DNA of 9,254 bases from Candidatus Krumholzibacteriia bacterium (lineage in GTDB: Bacteria > Krumholzibacteriota > Krumholzibacteriia > LZORAL124-64-63). This document shows positions 1 to 6,879 of this stretch, piece by piece (position 1 is the first letter of the stretch; every line of letters starts with the position of its first letter). A program made the position numbers and the translations under genes. A model generated the notes under the pieces. It ran no database searches, was not told where the DNA came from, and saw only the letters and a program-made list of their open reading frames with translations. The stretch lies in contig JAOZJV010000101.1 in assembly GCA_029935695.1 (NCBI GenBank), forward strand, positions 1 to 9,254. Direction: 5' to 3'.

Positions 1-329
1 GGGTGGACCGGCTCAGTGGTGGTCAAATGCAACGGGTGGCCCTGGCCCGGGCTCTTTTCCAGAAACCCGGTCTGCTGCTGGCTGATGAACCGGTGTCCAG
101 TGTTGATCCTGCCCGGGCTGCCGACTTACTGCAGCTGCTGACAGACATCAACCAGGATGACGGCCTGACTTTGTGCGCCAGTTTGCACGATCCGGAGCTG
201 GCCTTGCGCTATTTTCCCCGGGTGGTGGGGTTGCGCGAAGGTCGCGTTCTCTTCGACAAACCTACTGCGGATATCTCTCCTGCGGAAATCCAACAGCTTT
301 ACCTGCTGGCGGCTGATGATGGCATCTGA
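1..329 (+). CDS. phnC: Phosphonate-type ABC transporter ATP-binding protein, C-terminal part (5' truncated by window edge)
   Basis: This is the C-terminal 108 residues of an ABC transporter ATPase; the gene enters from the left edge, and the first full codon, at position 3, is not its start. Visible in order are the ABC signature LSGGQ (fragment residues 4-8), Walker B LLLADEP (24-30), the D-loop SSVD (32-35) and the H-loop histidine in SLHD (H62). The Walker A P-loop is missing and must lie upstream. PhnC is the cytoplasmic ATPase that powers import of phosphonates or related phosphorus compounds. Full proteins are about 250 residues, so a little under half is present. The assignment rests on the PhnC-like tail (LHDPELALRYFPRVVGLREG) and on two PhnE-like permeases directly downstream. 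The stop at 327-329 lies inside the next gene. The exact substrate (phosphonate, phosphite or phosphate ester) cannot be told from sequence. Confidence 0.9.
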   Translation, partial: VDRLSGGQMQRVALARALFQKPGLLLADEPVSSVDPARAADLLQLLTDINQDDGLTLCASLHDPELALRYFPRVVGLREGRVLFDKPTADISPAEIQQLYLLAADDGI

Positions 330-1197
330 AGCCTATCAGGGACGGCCTTCACTGTTGCGCCGGCCTGGTTCTTTGGCGGCCGGCGGCTGGGTGCTGGCGT
401 TTCTGGCCGTGGCCGCCATCATCTCATCCCTGAAGTTGGACCTCTTTCGCACCGACATTTGGCCCACCAGGGGCGGCTGGCAGCTGGCTGGTGATTTTTT
501 TGGACAGGCCCTTCACCCGACGATTCACTTCCTGGGGGAAGGCTCTCCGGAAGGCCTTTGGGCTTTACCGAACCAGGCCATCAGTGCTGCTGCCAACACG
601 GTGGTTTTTGCCGCGGCAGCCATGTCTCTGGCCTTGGTGGGAGGGATGGTCCTGGGCTTCCTCGCATCGTCAGTATGGTGGGACCATGCCGGTGGATCTG
701 GCCGCAGATATGGCCCAGCCATCACGGCCGCTGCCCGAACCCTGATGACGCTCATGCGGTCCATCCATGAATTGGTTTGGGCTGTCCTGCTGCTGGCTGC
801 TCTGGGCATGGGAGAGCTGGTGGCCGTCATCGCCATCGCCATACCCTACACGGGAACCCTTGGCAAAATATTCTCTGAAATGCTGGACGAAACCCCTGGT
901 GATGCGGCCTCTGCTCTGCGCCTGGCTGGTGCTCCTTTGGGAAGCTGGTATCTTTTTGGCCTGGTGCCAGGGGCGTTGCCTGACATGCTGGCCTACGCTT
1001 TCTACCGCTTTGAATGTGCTTTACGCTCCAGTGCCGTGCTGGGTTTTTTCGGTTTTCCGACCCTGGGATATTTCATCAGTGCCTCTTTCGAGAATCTCTA
1101 TTTTGCCGAGGTTTGGACTTATCTCTACGTGCTGATGGCCTTGATTCTTTTGGTGGACTGGTGGAGCGGGCGGCTGCGCAGGGCGGTGCTGTCATGA
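316..1197 (+). CDS. phnE: Phosphonate-type ABC transporter permease (first PhnE-like subunit)
   Basis: An inner-membrane permease of 293 residues that should form the transport channel with the next gene's product and be driven by the PhnC-like ATPase. Hydrophobic segments include about 23-38, 89-117, 154-176 and 264-281. Between them is the binding-protein-dependent permease signature region (about 186-222, ending LVPGALPDML), followed by YRFE (230-233) and AVLG (240-243). These correspond to the YRWE...TVLG element of PhnE. The start is the first of two tandem ATGs at 316 and 319, inside the end of the ATPase gene; the 14-base overlap implies translational coupling, and no strong Shine-Dalgarno is visible. 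The gene ends in an ATGA overlap with the second permease. Several positions depart from the usual PhnE pattern (RFECALRSSAVLGFFGF), so this copy appears more divergent than its partner. Family call is strong; substrate is inferred. Confidence 0.88.
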   Translation: MMASEAYQGRPSLLRRPGSLAAGGWVLAFLAVAAIISSLKLDLFRTDIWPTRGGWQLAGDFFGQALHPTIHFLGEGSPEGLWALPNQAISAAANTVVFAAAAMSLALVGGMVLGFLASSVWWDHAGGSGRRYGPAITAAARTLMTLMRSIHELVWAVLLLAALGMGELVAVIAIAIPYTGTLGKIFSEMLDETPGDAASALRLAGAPLGSWYLFGLVPGALPDMLAYAFYRFECALRSSAVLGFFGFPTLGYFISASFENLYFAEVWTYLYVLMALILLVDWWSGRLRRAVLS

Positions 1198-2108
1198 GCC
1201 AACGTTTGGCAGAAATTCAACGCCTCCACCGGCAGCGGCCCCGCCGGGTTTTCGTGACCTGGAGCCTGAGGGTCATGGTGGTGATCGTTGGCCTCAGCTG
1301 GTGGGCTGGGAATTTCCACCTCGCCGGCTGGTTGACTGATCGTCGCCTGGCCAATCTTCAGCGTTTTATGGGAGAATTGCGACCCTATCCGGTGCAGCAA
1401 GAGGGGTGGAGCCTCTCTTCGGTTTGGGATTGGTCCGCTAAACTGTGGTCTCATGGTGGTGCCGATGCTTTTTTCACCACCTTGGCCATCAGTGTCGCAG
1501 CCATCGTTCTGGCCGGAGCCCTGGGCGCCCTCTTCAGTTTGGCTGCGGCCCGGAATTTGGCCACGGCTGAACCATTTTTACCGGCAGGAAAGCAGCCCAG
1601 TAAACTTGCTGCGCTTGCCTGGCAAGGCCTTTCCCTGATCACCAGGGCCGGCTTGGTTTTTGTCAGGGCCGTGCCGGAATATGTGTGGGCCTTTCTCTTT
1701 CTGGCCTTATTTGGCGCCAACGCCTGGCCCATGGTGTTGGCCCTGGCCCTGCACAACACTGGAATATTGGGAAAGCTTTCCGCCGAACTTATCGAAAATC
1801 AGAACTATCAGAGTTCTGCTGCCTTGAGAGCCTCCGGCGCTTCACGGTTCCAGATTGTCTGGGCTTCCATTTTCCCTCAGACCCTGCCGCGTTTTCTCCT
1901 GTATTTCTTTTACCGGTGGGAAACCTGCGTGCGGGAAGCGACGGTGCTTGGCATGTTGGGTATGGCTTCTCTGGGGCTGCTGATTGTCGACAGCCGGGCC
2001 CGCAATCACTACGATGAAATGCTGTATTTCATTTTGCTGGGGGCGGCGTTGGTGCTGTTGGGGGATTTGATTTCGGCATTGACCAGAAGATTCATTCGCA
2101 AAGCCTGA
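1194..2108 (+). CDS. phnE: Phosphonate-type ABC transporter permease (second PhnE-like subunit)
   Basis: A second PhnE-like inner-membrane permease, 304 residues. The start is ATG at 1194 in an ATGA overlap with the previous stop; upstream in-frame codons overlap the first permease and are not used. Hydrophobic segments are visible at about 18-37, 93-118, 162-187 and 273-295. The cytoplasmic-loop signature runs from about 197 to 232 (ALRASGASRFQIVW...PQTLPRF) and is followed by YRWE (240-243) and ATVLGMLG (249-256), a textbook PhnE element. Two different permeases next to one ATPase suggest a heterodimeric channel, as in other phnCDE1E2-type operons. No further gene follows on this strand; a hairpin starts at the base after the stop codon. 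Confidence 0.9.
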   Translation: MSQRLAEIQRLHRQRPRRVFVTWSLRVMVVIVGLSWWAGNFHLAGWLTDRRLANLQRFMGELRPYPVQQEGWSLSSVWDWSAKLWSHGGADAFFTTLAISVAAIVLAGALGALFSLAAARNLATAEPFLPAGKQPSKLAALAWQGLSLITRAGLVFVRAVPEYVWAFLFLALFGANAWPMVLALALHNTGILGKLSAELIENQNYQSSAALRASGASRFQIVWASIFPQTLPRFLLYFFYRWETCVREATVLGMLGMASLGLLIVDSRARNHYDEMLYFILLGAALVLLGDLISALTRRFIRKA

Positions 2109-2134
2109 CCCCGCTGAAATCTTTTTCAGCGGGG
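2109..2134. terminator. Hairpin between convergent phnE and pepF genes
   Basis: A perfect 11-bp inverted repeat, CCCCGCTGAAA (2109-2119) and TTTCAGCGGGG (2124-2134), with a 4-base loop. It begins directly after the second permease's stop and ends 19 bp before the peptidase stop on the opposite strand. The stem is GC-rich at its base and should be stable. There is no clear T tract after it on either strand, so it is a weak intrinsic terminator at best. It may instead stall polymerase from both sides or protect the 3' ends of the two mRNAs. Confidence 0.45.
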
Positions 2135-2153
2135 CCAGAGTTTGAAACGGAAA

Positions 2154-4061
2154 TTATCCTTCCAGATCTTTCAGAACTTCTTCAAGCTGCGTCACCAAAC
2201 CATCCAGGTTTTTAATGACGGCTTCAAAGGCATCGGCTTTGGAAAGATCCACGCCTGCTTTTTTGAGCTGCTCCATGGGATGATCATTTCCGCCTGATTT
2301 CAGCAGGGTCAAATACCTGTCCACCGCCGTGAGACGATCATCATCGCTGCCGGTGGTGATGGTCTGGTAAATCTGGGCTGAAGAGGCGTAACAGGTGGCA
2401 TACTGATACACATAAAAGGGTGAATTGTAGAAGTGGCTGATGCGCGTCCAGGTGCTGCCGTAATACTCATCGAAAGTGGCAGCTTCGCCATGCTGCCCTT
2501 CCCATAGTTCGGTGTAAATCTGCGTCAGAACATCAGCAGTGATGGGCACTCCCTGTTGCACCAGGTTTGATACCTGCATCTCATAGTCCGCAAACATCAC
2601 CTGGCTGTAAAATGTGCCCACGATGTCATCAATGGCGTGGGTCAGCAGAGCCGCCCGTTCCAGAGGGTCATCACTTTTGGCCAGCTGCTGATCCAGCAAC
2701 AACCGCTCATTCAAAGTCGAGGCAACTTCCGCCACAAAAATGGTGTAATCGGAGGTGCTGTAGGGCTGGTTTTCGTTGGCCAGCATGGTGTGCAGGCTAT
2801 GACCCATCTCGTGAGCAGCAGTGAAGAAACTGCCCAGGGTTTCGTTGTAATTCAGCAGCATGTAAGGGTGCACGCCGTACACTCCGGCGGAAAAAGCACC
2901 ACCGCGTTTGCCTTCGTTTTCGTAAACATCAACCCAGCCACCGGAGAAGGCTTCGGCCATTTTCTTCTGGTAGTCTTTACCCAGGGGAGCCACCGATTCC
3001 ACGATGTCTTCGCGGATGGTTTCCCAGGGATATTTTTTGTCAAAATCCACCAGGGGAATGGATCCGTCGTAGCCGTGGTATTCCTCCAGGCCCAGAACTT
3101 TTTTGCGCAGGGCAATGTAACGGTGCAAAGGATCGGTGCCTTCGCGCACCATTTCCACCAGGTTCACATAGACATCGGTGGGAATGGCGTTACCGTCGAG
3201 AGCCGCCTGCATGGAAGAATCATAATTTCGGGCCTGGGTTTTTGCCCAGCCTCCCTGCAGAATACCGTTATAGATGGAAGCGTAGGTGTTGGCTTTTTCA
3301 TGGTACACGCCATAGAAAGCTTCGAACGCTTTGCGGCGGTCTTCCTGGTTGCGATTCGTCGATAAAATGGTGTAGTACTGACCCGGCGTGACGGTCACGG
3401 TCTCGCCATTGGCAAGAGTGATTTCGGGATATTCAATGTCCGATGTGGACAGTTCGCTGTAAATTTGTCCAGGTGAGCCAAGGGCCTGATTGAAGTAGGA
3501 AAGCAGTTGCTCCGATTCCTCACTCAATACATGCTCCTGCTGGCGGTAAAGATCGGTGATGCCAAAGGCATAAGGTTCCAGTTCTGGAGTATCGGCCAGC
3601 CATTTTTCCATGGTGGTCCAGGGAATTTCCAGCATCTCGGGATTGAACCAGGCCATGGTGGTGCCGAATTTTGAGAACAGGATGCGCACGCGCTGCACCT
3701 GGGCGGAAATTTCGTTATCCGCTGTATTGGTCACACTGTGCAAGGCTGCAAAGCGGTATAACTTGCCCGCCAGCTGACCCAGCTCGTCGCCCATGACGTT
3801 GGCCTTGAGAATTTGCTGAGGCCCCTGGCTGAGAGAGCCCTGCAAAGCCGCGTAATCGGCCATCAGGCCTTCAATTTTGACCATGTCGTCTTCCCAGTCG
3901 TCCCAGCTGTCGTAGATATCACTGAGATTCCACTTGAACTCATCGTCGATTTTATCTCGGTCCAGGGTGTCTGGTGTTGCCAGGGCTGATGTGGCTAAAG
4001 TTGTTATAACCAAAATAGTTAGCCAATAAATGACTGTTTTGCGCAAGTTGAGAGGCAGCAT
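2154..4061 (-). CDS. pepF: Exported M3-family oligoendopeptidase (PepF-like zinc metallopeptidase)
   Basis: A zinc endopeptidase of 635 residues that cleaves short peptides. The catalytic HEMGH motif is at residues 417-421, with glutamate E445 in FVAEVAS as the expected third zinc ligand. The surrounding sequence (GVYGVHPYMLLNYNETLGSF before it, FYVYQYA after it) matches the M3B PepF group, and the length suits the family. The start is ATG at 4061, preceded by AAGGAGA five bases upstream; an in-frame extension to 4163 has no such support. The N-terminus reads MLPLNLRK, then a hydrophobic stretch to about residue 24, then ATSALA with likely cleavage near 28. Most PepF enzymes are cytoplasmic, so this one is predicted to be periplasmic or secreted and to clean up imported or misfolded peptides. 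A small membrane-protein gene lies 29 bp upstream on the same strand. The stop is TAA. Confidence 0.92.
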   Translation of the reverse strand: MLPLNLRKTVIYWLTILVITTLATSALATPDTLDRDKIDDEFKWNLSDIYDSWDDWEDDMVKIEGLMADYAALQGSLSQGPQQILKANVMGDELGQLAGKLYRFAALHSVTNTADNEISAQVQRVRILFSKFGTTMAWFNPEMLEIPWTTMEKWLADTPELEPYAFGITDLYRQQEHVLSEESEQLLSYFNQALGSPGQIYSELSTSDIEYPEITLANGETVTVTPGQYYTILSTNRNQEDRRKAFEAFYGVYHEKANTYASIYNGILQGGWAKTQARNYDSSMQAALDGNAIPTDVYVNLVEMVREGTDPLHRYIALRKKVLGLEEYHGYDGSIPLVDFDKKYPWETIREDIVESVAPLGKDYQKKMAEAFSGGWVDVYENEGKRGGAFSAGVYGVHPYMLLNYNETLGSFFTAAHEMGHSLHTMLANENQPYSTSDYTIFVAEVASTLNERLLLDQQLAKSDDPLERAALLTHAIDDIVGTFYSQVMFADYEMQVSNLVQQGVPITADVLTQIYTELWEGQHGEAATFDEYYGSTWTRISHFYNSPFYVYQYATCYASSAQIYQTITTGSDDDRLTAVDRYLTLLKSGGNDHPMEQLKKAGVDLSKADAFEAVIKNLDGLVTQLEEVLKDLEG

Positions 4062-4090
4062 GAGATCTCCTTGAAAGTGAGTCGTTGGGA

Positions 4091-4201
4091 TCAGTGTTTT
4101 GTTAGCAGACGTATTTGGCGCCAGAGAGTTGCAGCCACGAGAAAAAAAACCAAAGCCGACCAAAAGACTAGGAAATACCGCCGAAAAATGCTATTGTCCA
4201 T
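4091..4201 (-). CDS. Small single-pass membrane protein (36 aa) upstream of pepF
   Basis: Not a recognised family. The reading frame encodes MDNSIFRR, then a hydrophobic stretch of about 19 residues (9-27, including FLVFWSALVFFLVAATLW), then a basic tail RQIRLLTKH. This is the layout of a one-helix membrane protein with charges on both sides. The start ATG at 4201 is preceded by GAGGA at 4207-4211 with a 5-base gap, as good a ribosome binding site as those of the neighbouring genes. It ends 29 bp before the exported peptidase and probably shares its mRNA. The frame stays open further upstream to 4354, but that extension is antisense to the cytochrome gene and has no ribosome binding site support. 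It could be a real microprotein tied to the peptidase or a short leader peptide. Without homologues this remains moderate. Confidence 0.5.
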   Translation of the reverse strand: MDNSIFRRYFLVFWSALVFFLVAATLWRQIRLLTKH

Positions 4202-4231
4202 TTTGGTCCTCAATTTACCCGGTGAATGAGG

Positions 4232-4260
4232 TTGAGTTGGGCCGGATGTGATCTGAAAAT
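4232..4260 (+). promoter_or_regulatory. Weak candidate sigma70 promoter for the tetrahaem cytochrome gene
   Basis: TTGAGT at 4232-4237 and GAAAAT at 4255-4260 are separated by exactly 17 bp. Each matches four of six positions of the -35 and -10 consensus. Transcription would begin near 4267, leaving a leader of about 17 bases that contains the AGGAG site at 4273-4277. The match is modest and may be chance. The 82-bp space between the divergent small membrane gene and the cytochrome gene must hold promoters for both, but I could not pick out the opposite-strand one. Confidence 0.25.
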
Positions 4261-4283
4261 TCACCATTTCCCAGGAGATACTT

Positions 4284-4673
4284 ATGCGTCGTCCCATTAG
4301 TCTGGCCTTTCTGATCGTCATCATTGCCGGTCTCACAGTCAGTGGCTCTTCCATCGCCTATACTTTCTTCAGTGGCAGCAACAACTGCGATCAGTGCCAC
4401 TCAGGATTTGACAGTTATGGCGCCGACAACCACCAAAGCCACATCGCTTCCTTCAGTTGCAGCTCCTGCCATGTTAGCAATGGGGACAATCCCTATGTTT
4501 CAACCTGCGCAGTGTGTCACGACCCCAATCTGCTTTGGAATTTTCATCTTCAGAATGCACCCAATGACTTGAATGGGATGGATTGTGCCGCATGCCACTC
4601 CGTCACACCCAATGAAAACGACAGCTTGGATTCCATCAAGGCCCGTTACCGGGATGCCGTGGCTATCCGGTAA
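4284..4673 (+). CDS. Exported tetrahaem c-type cytochrome
   Basis: A 129-residue protein with four CXXCH haem-attachment motifs: CDQCH (35-39), CSSCH (59-63), CAVCH (75-79) and CAACH (101-105). Each should bind one haem c covalently outside the cytoplasm. Extra histidines at 50, 53 and 88 are candidate second axial ligands. The N-terminus MRRPISLAFLIVIIAGLTV is a signal peptide or uncleaved anchor ending near residue 25. The start ATG has AGGAG six bases upstream. The role is electron transfer in the periplasm or at the membrane. It resembles small NapC/NirT- or cytochrome c3-type multihaem proteins in motif density, but I cannot place it in a named family, and no partner oxidoreductase is next to it. 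It is divergent from the pepF unit and convergent with the beta-helix gene, with only 6 bp between the two stop codons. Confidence 0.88.
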   Translation: MRRPISLAFLIVIIAGLTVSGSSIAYTFFSGSNNCDQCHSGFDSYGADNHQSHIASFSCSSCHVSNGDNPYVSTCAVCHDPNLLWNFHLQNAPNDLNGMDCAACHSVTPNENDSLDSIKARYRDAVAIR

Positions 4674-4680
4674 CAGTTTT
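4645..4680 (+). terminator. Intrinsic terminator overlapping the cytochrome stop codon
   Basis: GTTACCGGGAT (4645-4655) pairs with ATCCGGTAAC (4665-4674) with one bulged G, around a 9-base loop GCCGTGGCT that can form a small inner stem. TTTT follows at 4677-4680. The TAA stop codon of the cytochrome gene (4671-4673) is part of the 3' stem arm, so the last codons double as the terminator. On the minus strand the same hairpin lies just after the beta-helix gene's stop, but no T tract follows there. The T run is short, so efficiency may be modest. Confidence 0.5.
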
Positions 4681-6077
4681 CATCGCACCAGGGTCATGGT
4701 TCGTGACACAGCATCCTGTCCGGTTTGGAGACGGTACAAATACGTCCCTGAAGCCAGAGCCCGGTTGTTGTGATCACGGCCATCCCAGGGCACTTCATGC
4801 AGCCCGGCGGTTTCCCGGGCATCAATCAGCGTGCGCACCAGGTGTCCCTGCACATCATAAACGGAAAGTTTTACCGGGCCGTCCTGAGGCAGATCAAAAA
4901 TGATCCGGGTGCGGGGGTTGAAGGGATTGGGTACACAATTCAAAACCAGTTGTGAGGCCGCGGGAGTTGCCGGACTGATTTCTCCACAATACTCATGGGC
5001 GCCAAGGTCCAGTTTCATTCCGCAGATGCGATCGTTGCCGGTGATATCATATGAAGCCAGGGCACTGGCCAAAGGATCATCCATTGCCTGATCAATGCTG
5101 GAAGAGCCCCTGATCAATTGATACGGATATTTTCCATCCTCATAAAAGCCAGGATCCACATCCAGATTTGTAATATTACCGACATATCCTTCAATGTTGT
5201 TGGAGTGGGTGTAATAGTCTTTGCTTTCGACTGTTTGGGCCCCCTCATAATGATTAGTAATATTTTCACGGATGATGTTGTTGATCAGAACAATCTTACC
5301 GTTGAAATTCTCCACGGCTCCACAGAGATGATATTCGCTTTCGGCCAGGCAAATGTTATGGACGATGGTGTTGTTGATGAGTTTGGGATAGGCGTAAACA
5401 TTGAACAGTACACTGCCATTCCACACAGCGGTGTTGTGATGAAAGAGATTACCGGCTATCACGGGTGAGGAACCGTAGCCAACGTAAATAGCCGCACCGT
5501 AATCTGCCCTATTCAGTTCAAATTCACAGGAGGCAATGGCCAGTTTGTTCACTCCGACAACCGATACGGCGCCACCGGTCTGGGGTCTGGCAGTTCCGTT
5601 TTTTGCGGGCACGGCGGCCGCGTATGATAGATGACAGTGCTCCAGGCGTGAAGAATCGTTGGCAGCGGGAATGTTGAGGAAATCAATGCCATCCCAACCC
5701 TGATCCTGTTGTCCGGATTCAGCGGTGAAACTGATGCGGCGGTCGGGACTTCCTACAGCCCACAGGCGGCCGCGAACCAGCAAGCGGAAAAACCCGGTGA
5801 ATTCAACTTTGGTTCCCGGGGCGATGGTCAGACAGGCATCTTGGGATACTTCCACAGTGTCCAGGACACGCACAAGGTCGGCGTCCCAGGTGGTGTCTTC
5901 GGTGATCAAGCCGCCCACATCAATGGATCGTCCGCTCAGCAGCAATCCAGCCGGTGGTGGGGGTGATGCAACCGGCGCTTCTTTTTGGCCCAGCGCAAAA
6001 GTACGGCAACCGTATGCTTCGGCAGCGGAATCTTCCAAAGGACGGTAATCGCCATCTTCGGGATGGCGAAGTCTCAT
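4680..6077 (-). CDS. Secreted parallel beta-helix protein, C-terminal part (gene interrupted)
   Basis: The larger, C-terminal part of a beta-helix surface protein, 465 codons from an internal ATG at 6077. The same frame is open upstream to the TGA at 6141-6143, and there is no ribosome binding site before this ATG, so independent translation is unlikely. The first 25 residues (MRLRHPEDGDYRPLEDSA) look like the closing segment of an upstream domain. Next come a stretch rich in P and A, the phrase LTIAPGTKVEF that typically opens a beta-helix domain, and repeated coils with N-rich turns (GNLFHHNTAVWN, INNTIVHNI, INNIIRENI). The last about 91 residues form an FlgD-Ig or T9SS-like tail: VPNPFNPRTRI, then KLSVYDVQGHLVRTL, WDGRD and SGTYLYRL. 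Such tails often mark cell-surface or secreted proteins. Adhesion, carbohydrate binding and polysaccharide lyase activity are all possible; no catalytic motif is recognised. Confidence 0.75.
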   Translation of the reverse strand: MRLRHPEDGDYRPLEDSAAEAYGCRTFALGQKEAPVASPPPPAGLLLSGRSIDVGGLITEDTTWDADLVRVLDTVEVSQDACLTIAPGTKVEFTGFFRLLVRGRLWAVGSPDRRISFTAESGQQDQGWDGIDFLNIPAANDSSRLEHCHLSYAAAVPAKNGTARPQTGGAVSVVGVNKLAIASCEFELNRADYGAAIYVGYGSSPVIAGNLFHHNTAVWNGSVLFNVYAYPKLINNTIVHNICLAESEYHLCGAVENFNGKIVLINNIIRENITNHYEGAQTVESKDYYTHSNNIEGYVGNITNLDVDPGFYEDGKYPYQLIRGSSSIDQAMDDPLASALASYDITGNDRICGMKLDLGAHEYCGEISPATPAASQLVLNCVPNPFNPRTRIIFDLPQDGPVKLSVYDVQGHLVRTLIDARETAGLHEVPWDGRDHNNRALASGTYLYRLQTGQDAVSRTMTLVR

Positions 6078-6130
6078 GTACTGACCAACGATGTTATTGT
6101 AGGGAGCCGAACCGGCTTCCGGCCATTCCT

Positions 6131-6179
6131 GGGGAATGACTCAGCCGTATTCTCACAAGAAGGAGAAGTGGTGAAGGGG
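6131..6179 (-). other. Reading-frame break inside the beta-helix gene (two C4 tracts flanking two TGA codons)
   Basis: The N- and C-terminal parts of the beta-helix gene are in the same frame but separated by two in-frame TGA codons, at 6153-6155 and 6141-6143. The region is flanked by two CCCC tracts on the coding strand, at 6176-6179 and 6131-6134. Removing one C from the first and adding one to the second gives a continuous frame through the segment, reading TTSPSCENTAESFPQEWPEAG and rejoining the downstream frame exactly. That repaired segment has the composition of a domain-closing loop. Paired homopolymer indels could be sequencing errors or a real compensated mutation. Confidence 0.55.
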
Positions 6180-6827
6180 CACGTCATTGTCGGCGGGGTT
6201 GGAAAAATAAGTCCAGTTTTCCACCACATCAGGAAACCCGTAGTCGCCTGTTTGAACCGAAGCGGCCACTGCGGTTCCGGTGGGGATCAGGGTTCCAGCC
6301 ATGCCGGTTGAAGGTATGTAATCGAGACCTGTGTCCACCACATCCACAAAAATGTTACGCTCAACGAGGATGCCATCGCCGGCACCCTGAATGCGCACAC
6401 CGTAGTCGTGAGGCTGATGGAAGGTCACATAACGAACCGACCCTTCCGGGCGCAGGGGTTCGATGCTGTTGTCGCCCCGGAACCGAACATTGCCGTTGAT
6501 GATGACGCAGTCTTCAATGTCCAGTCGGTTGCTGCAATAGGACATGCATATTTGTTCACCCTGGAGGTCAAGAATGGCACCGCCTCCGACGATTTTCACA
6601 TCCAGGCCTTCTTCTTCCATGATAAAGCTGTTGGTCACGGGGCTGTAGATGCGTCCCACGAGAAGGCCACCGGTGTAAGTGGCTCCCGGCTCCAGTTCAA
6701 CGTAGCGATCGTAGCCATGGGCAGCGGGGGCAGCTTCGAAGGCTTCTTTCAGGGTCATGGCGGGTGAGGCCTGGGCCATCAGCAGAATCCCAAGGCAAAG
6801 CACAATCCAAATTGCGTTGCGAAACAA
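6153..6827 (-). CDS. Secreted parallel beta-helix protein, N-terminal part with signal peptide (gene interrupted)
   Basis: The N-terminal 224 residues of the interrupted beta-helix protein. The start is TTG at 6825-6827: AGGAG lies at 6834-6838 with a 6-base gap, and translation from there gives a compact signal peptide (FRN, hydrophobic IWIVLCLGILLMAQA, then SPA with likely cleavage near residue 23). A longer in-frame reading back to 6962 would cross the promoter and is rejected. After the signal come TLKEAFEAA and a beta-helix region with typical phrases (LEPGATYTGG, VKIVGGGAILDL, DIEDCVIINGNV, GILVERNIFVDV). It ends at a TGA (6153-6155), after a few residues that do not fit the fold. With the downstream part it would make an about 715-residue secreted protein with two beta-helix domains and an FlgD-Ig-like tail. 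Ligand and function are unknown. Confidence 0.72.
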   Translation of the reverse strand: MFRNAIWIVLCLGILLMAQASPAMTLKEAFEAAPAAHGYDRYVELEPGATYTGGLLVGRIYSPVTNSFIMEEEGLDVKIVGGGAILDLQGEQICMSYCSNRLDIEDCVIINGNVRFRGDNSIEPLRPEGSVRYVTFHQPHDYGVRIQGAGDGILVERNIFVDVVDTGLDYIPSTGMAGTLIPTGTAVAASVQTGDYGFPDVVENWTYFSNPADNDVPLHHFSFL

Positions 6828-6870
6828 AGCAGACTCCTGAGGATGAAGATGGTGACGGATATCTTGGAGT

Positions 6871-6879
6871 ATTATACCA
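6871..6879 (-). promoter_or_regulatory. Extended -10 promoter for the beta-helix gene
   Basis: On the minus strand the sequence reads TGGTATAAT: a perfect TATAAT (6876-6871) with the TGN extension directly before it. There is no good -35 box at the usual distance, which is typical of extended -10 promoters. Transcription should start near 6864 and leave a leader of about 37 bases with the AGGAG site just before the TTG start. The position fits the start chosen for this gene and argues against a longer N-terminus. Confidence 0.65.

Noticed and set aside
2637..3365. Long open frame (242 codons) on the plus strand opposite pepF
   Set aside because: It is fully antisense to a clear metallopeptidase gene, has low-complexity F/H/V/G-rich composition typical of antisense frames, and has no ribosome binding site.
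4091..4354. Longer 87-codon version of the small membrane protein frame
   Set aside because: The upstream 51 codons are antisense to the start of the cytochrome gene and its leader and have no ribosome binding site; the GAGGA site and protein-like content begin at 4201.
6141..6155. UGA read as an amino acid (recoded genetic code or selenocysteine) in the beta-helix gene
   Set aside because: Other genes in the window (all three phn genes and the methyltransferase) end in TGA at the expected place, two TGAs 12 bases apart do not suit selenocysteine insertion, and the residues around them do not fit the fold in that frame.
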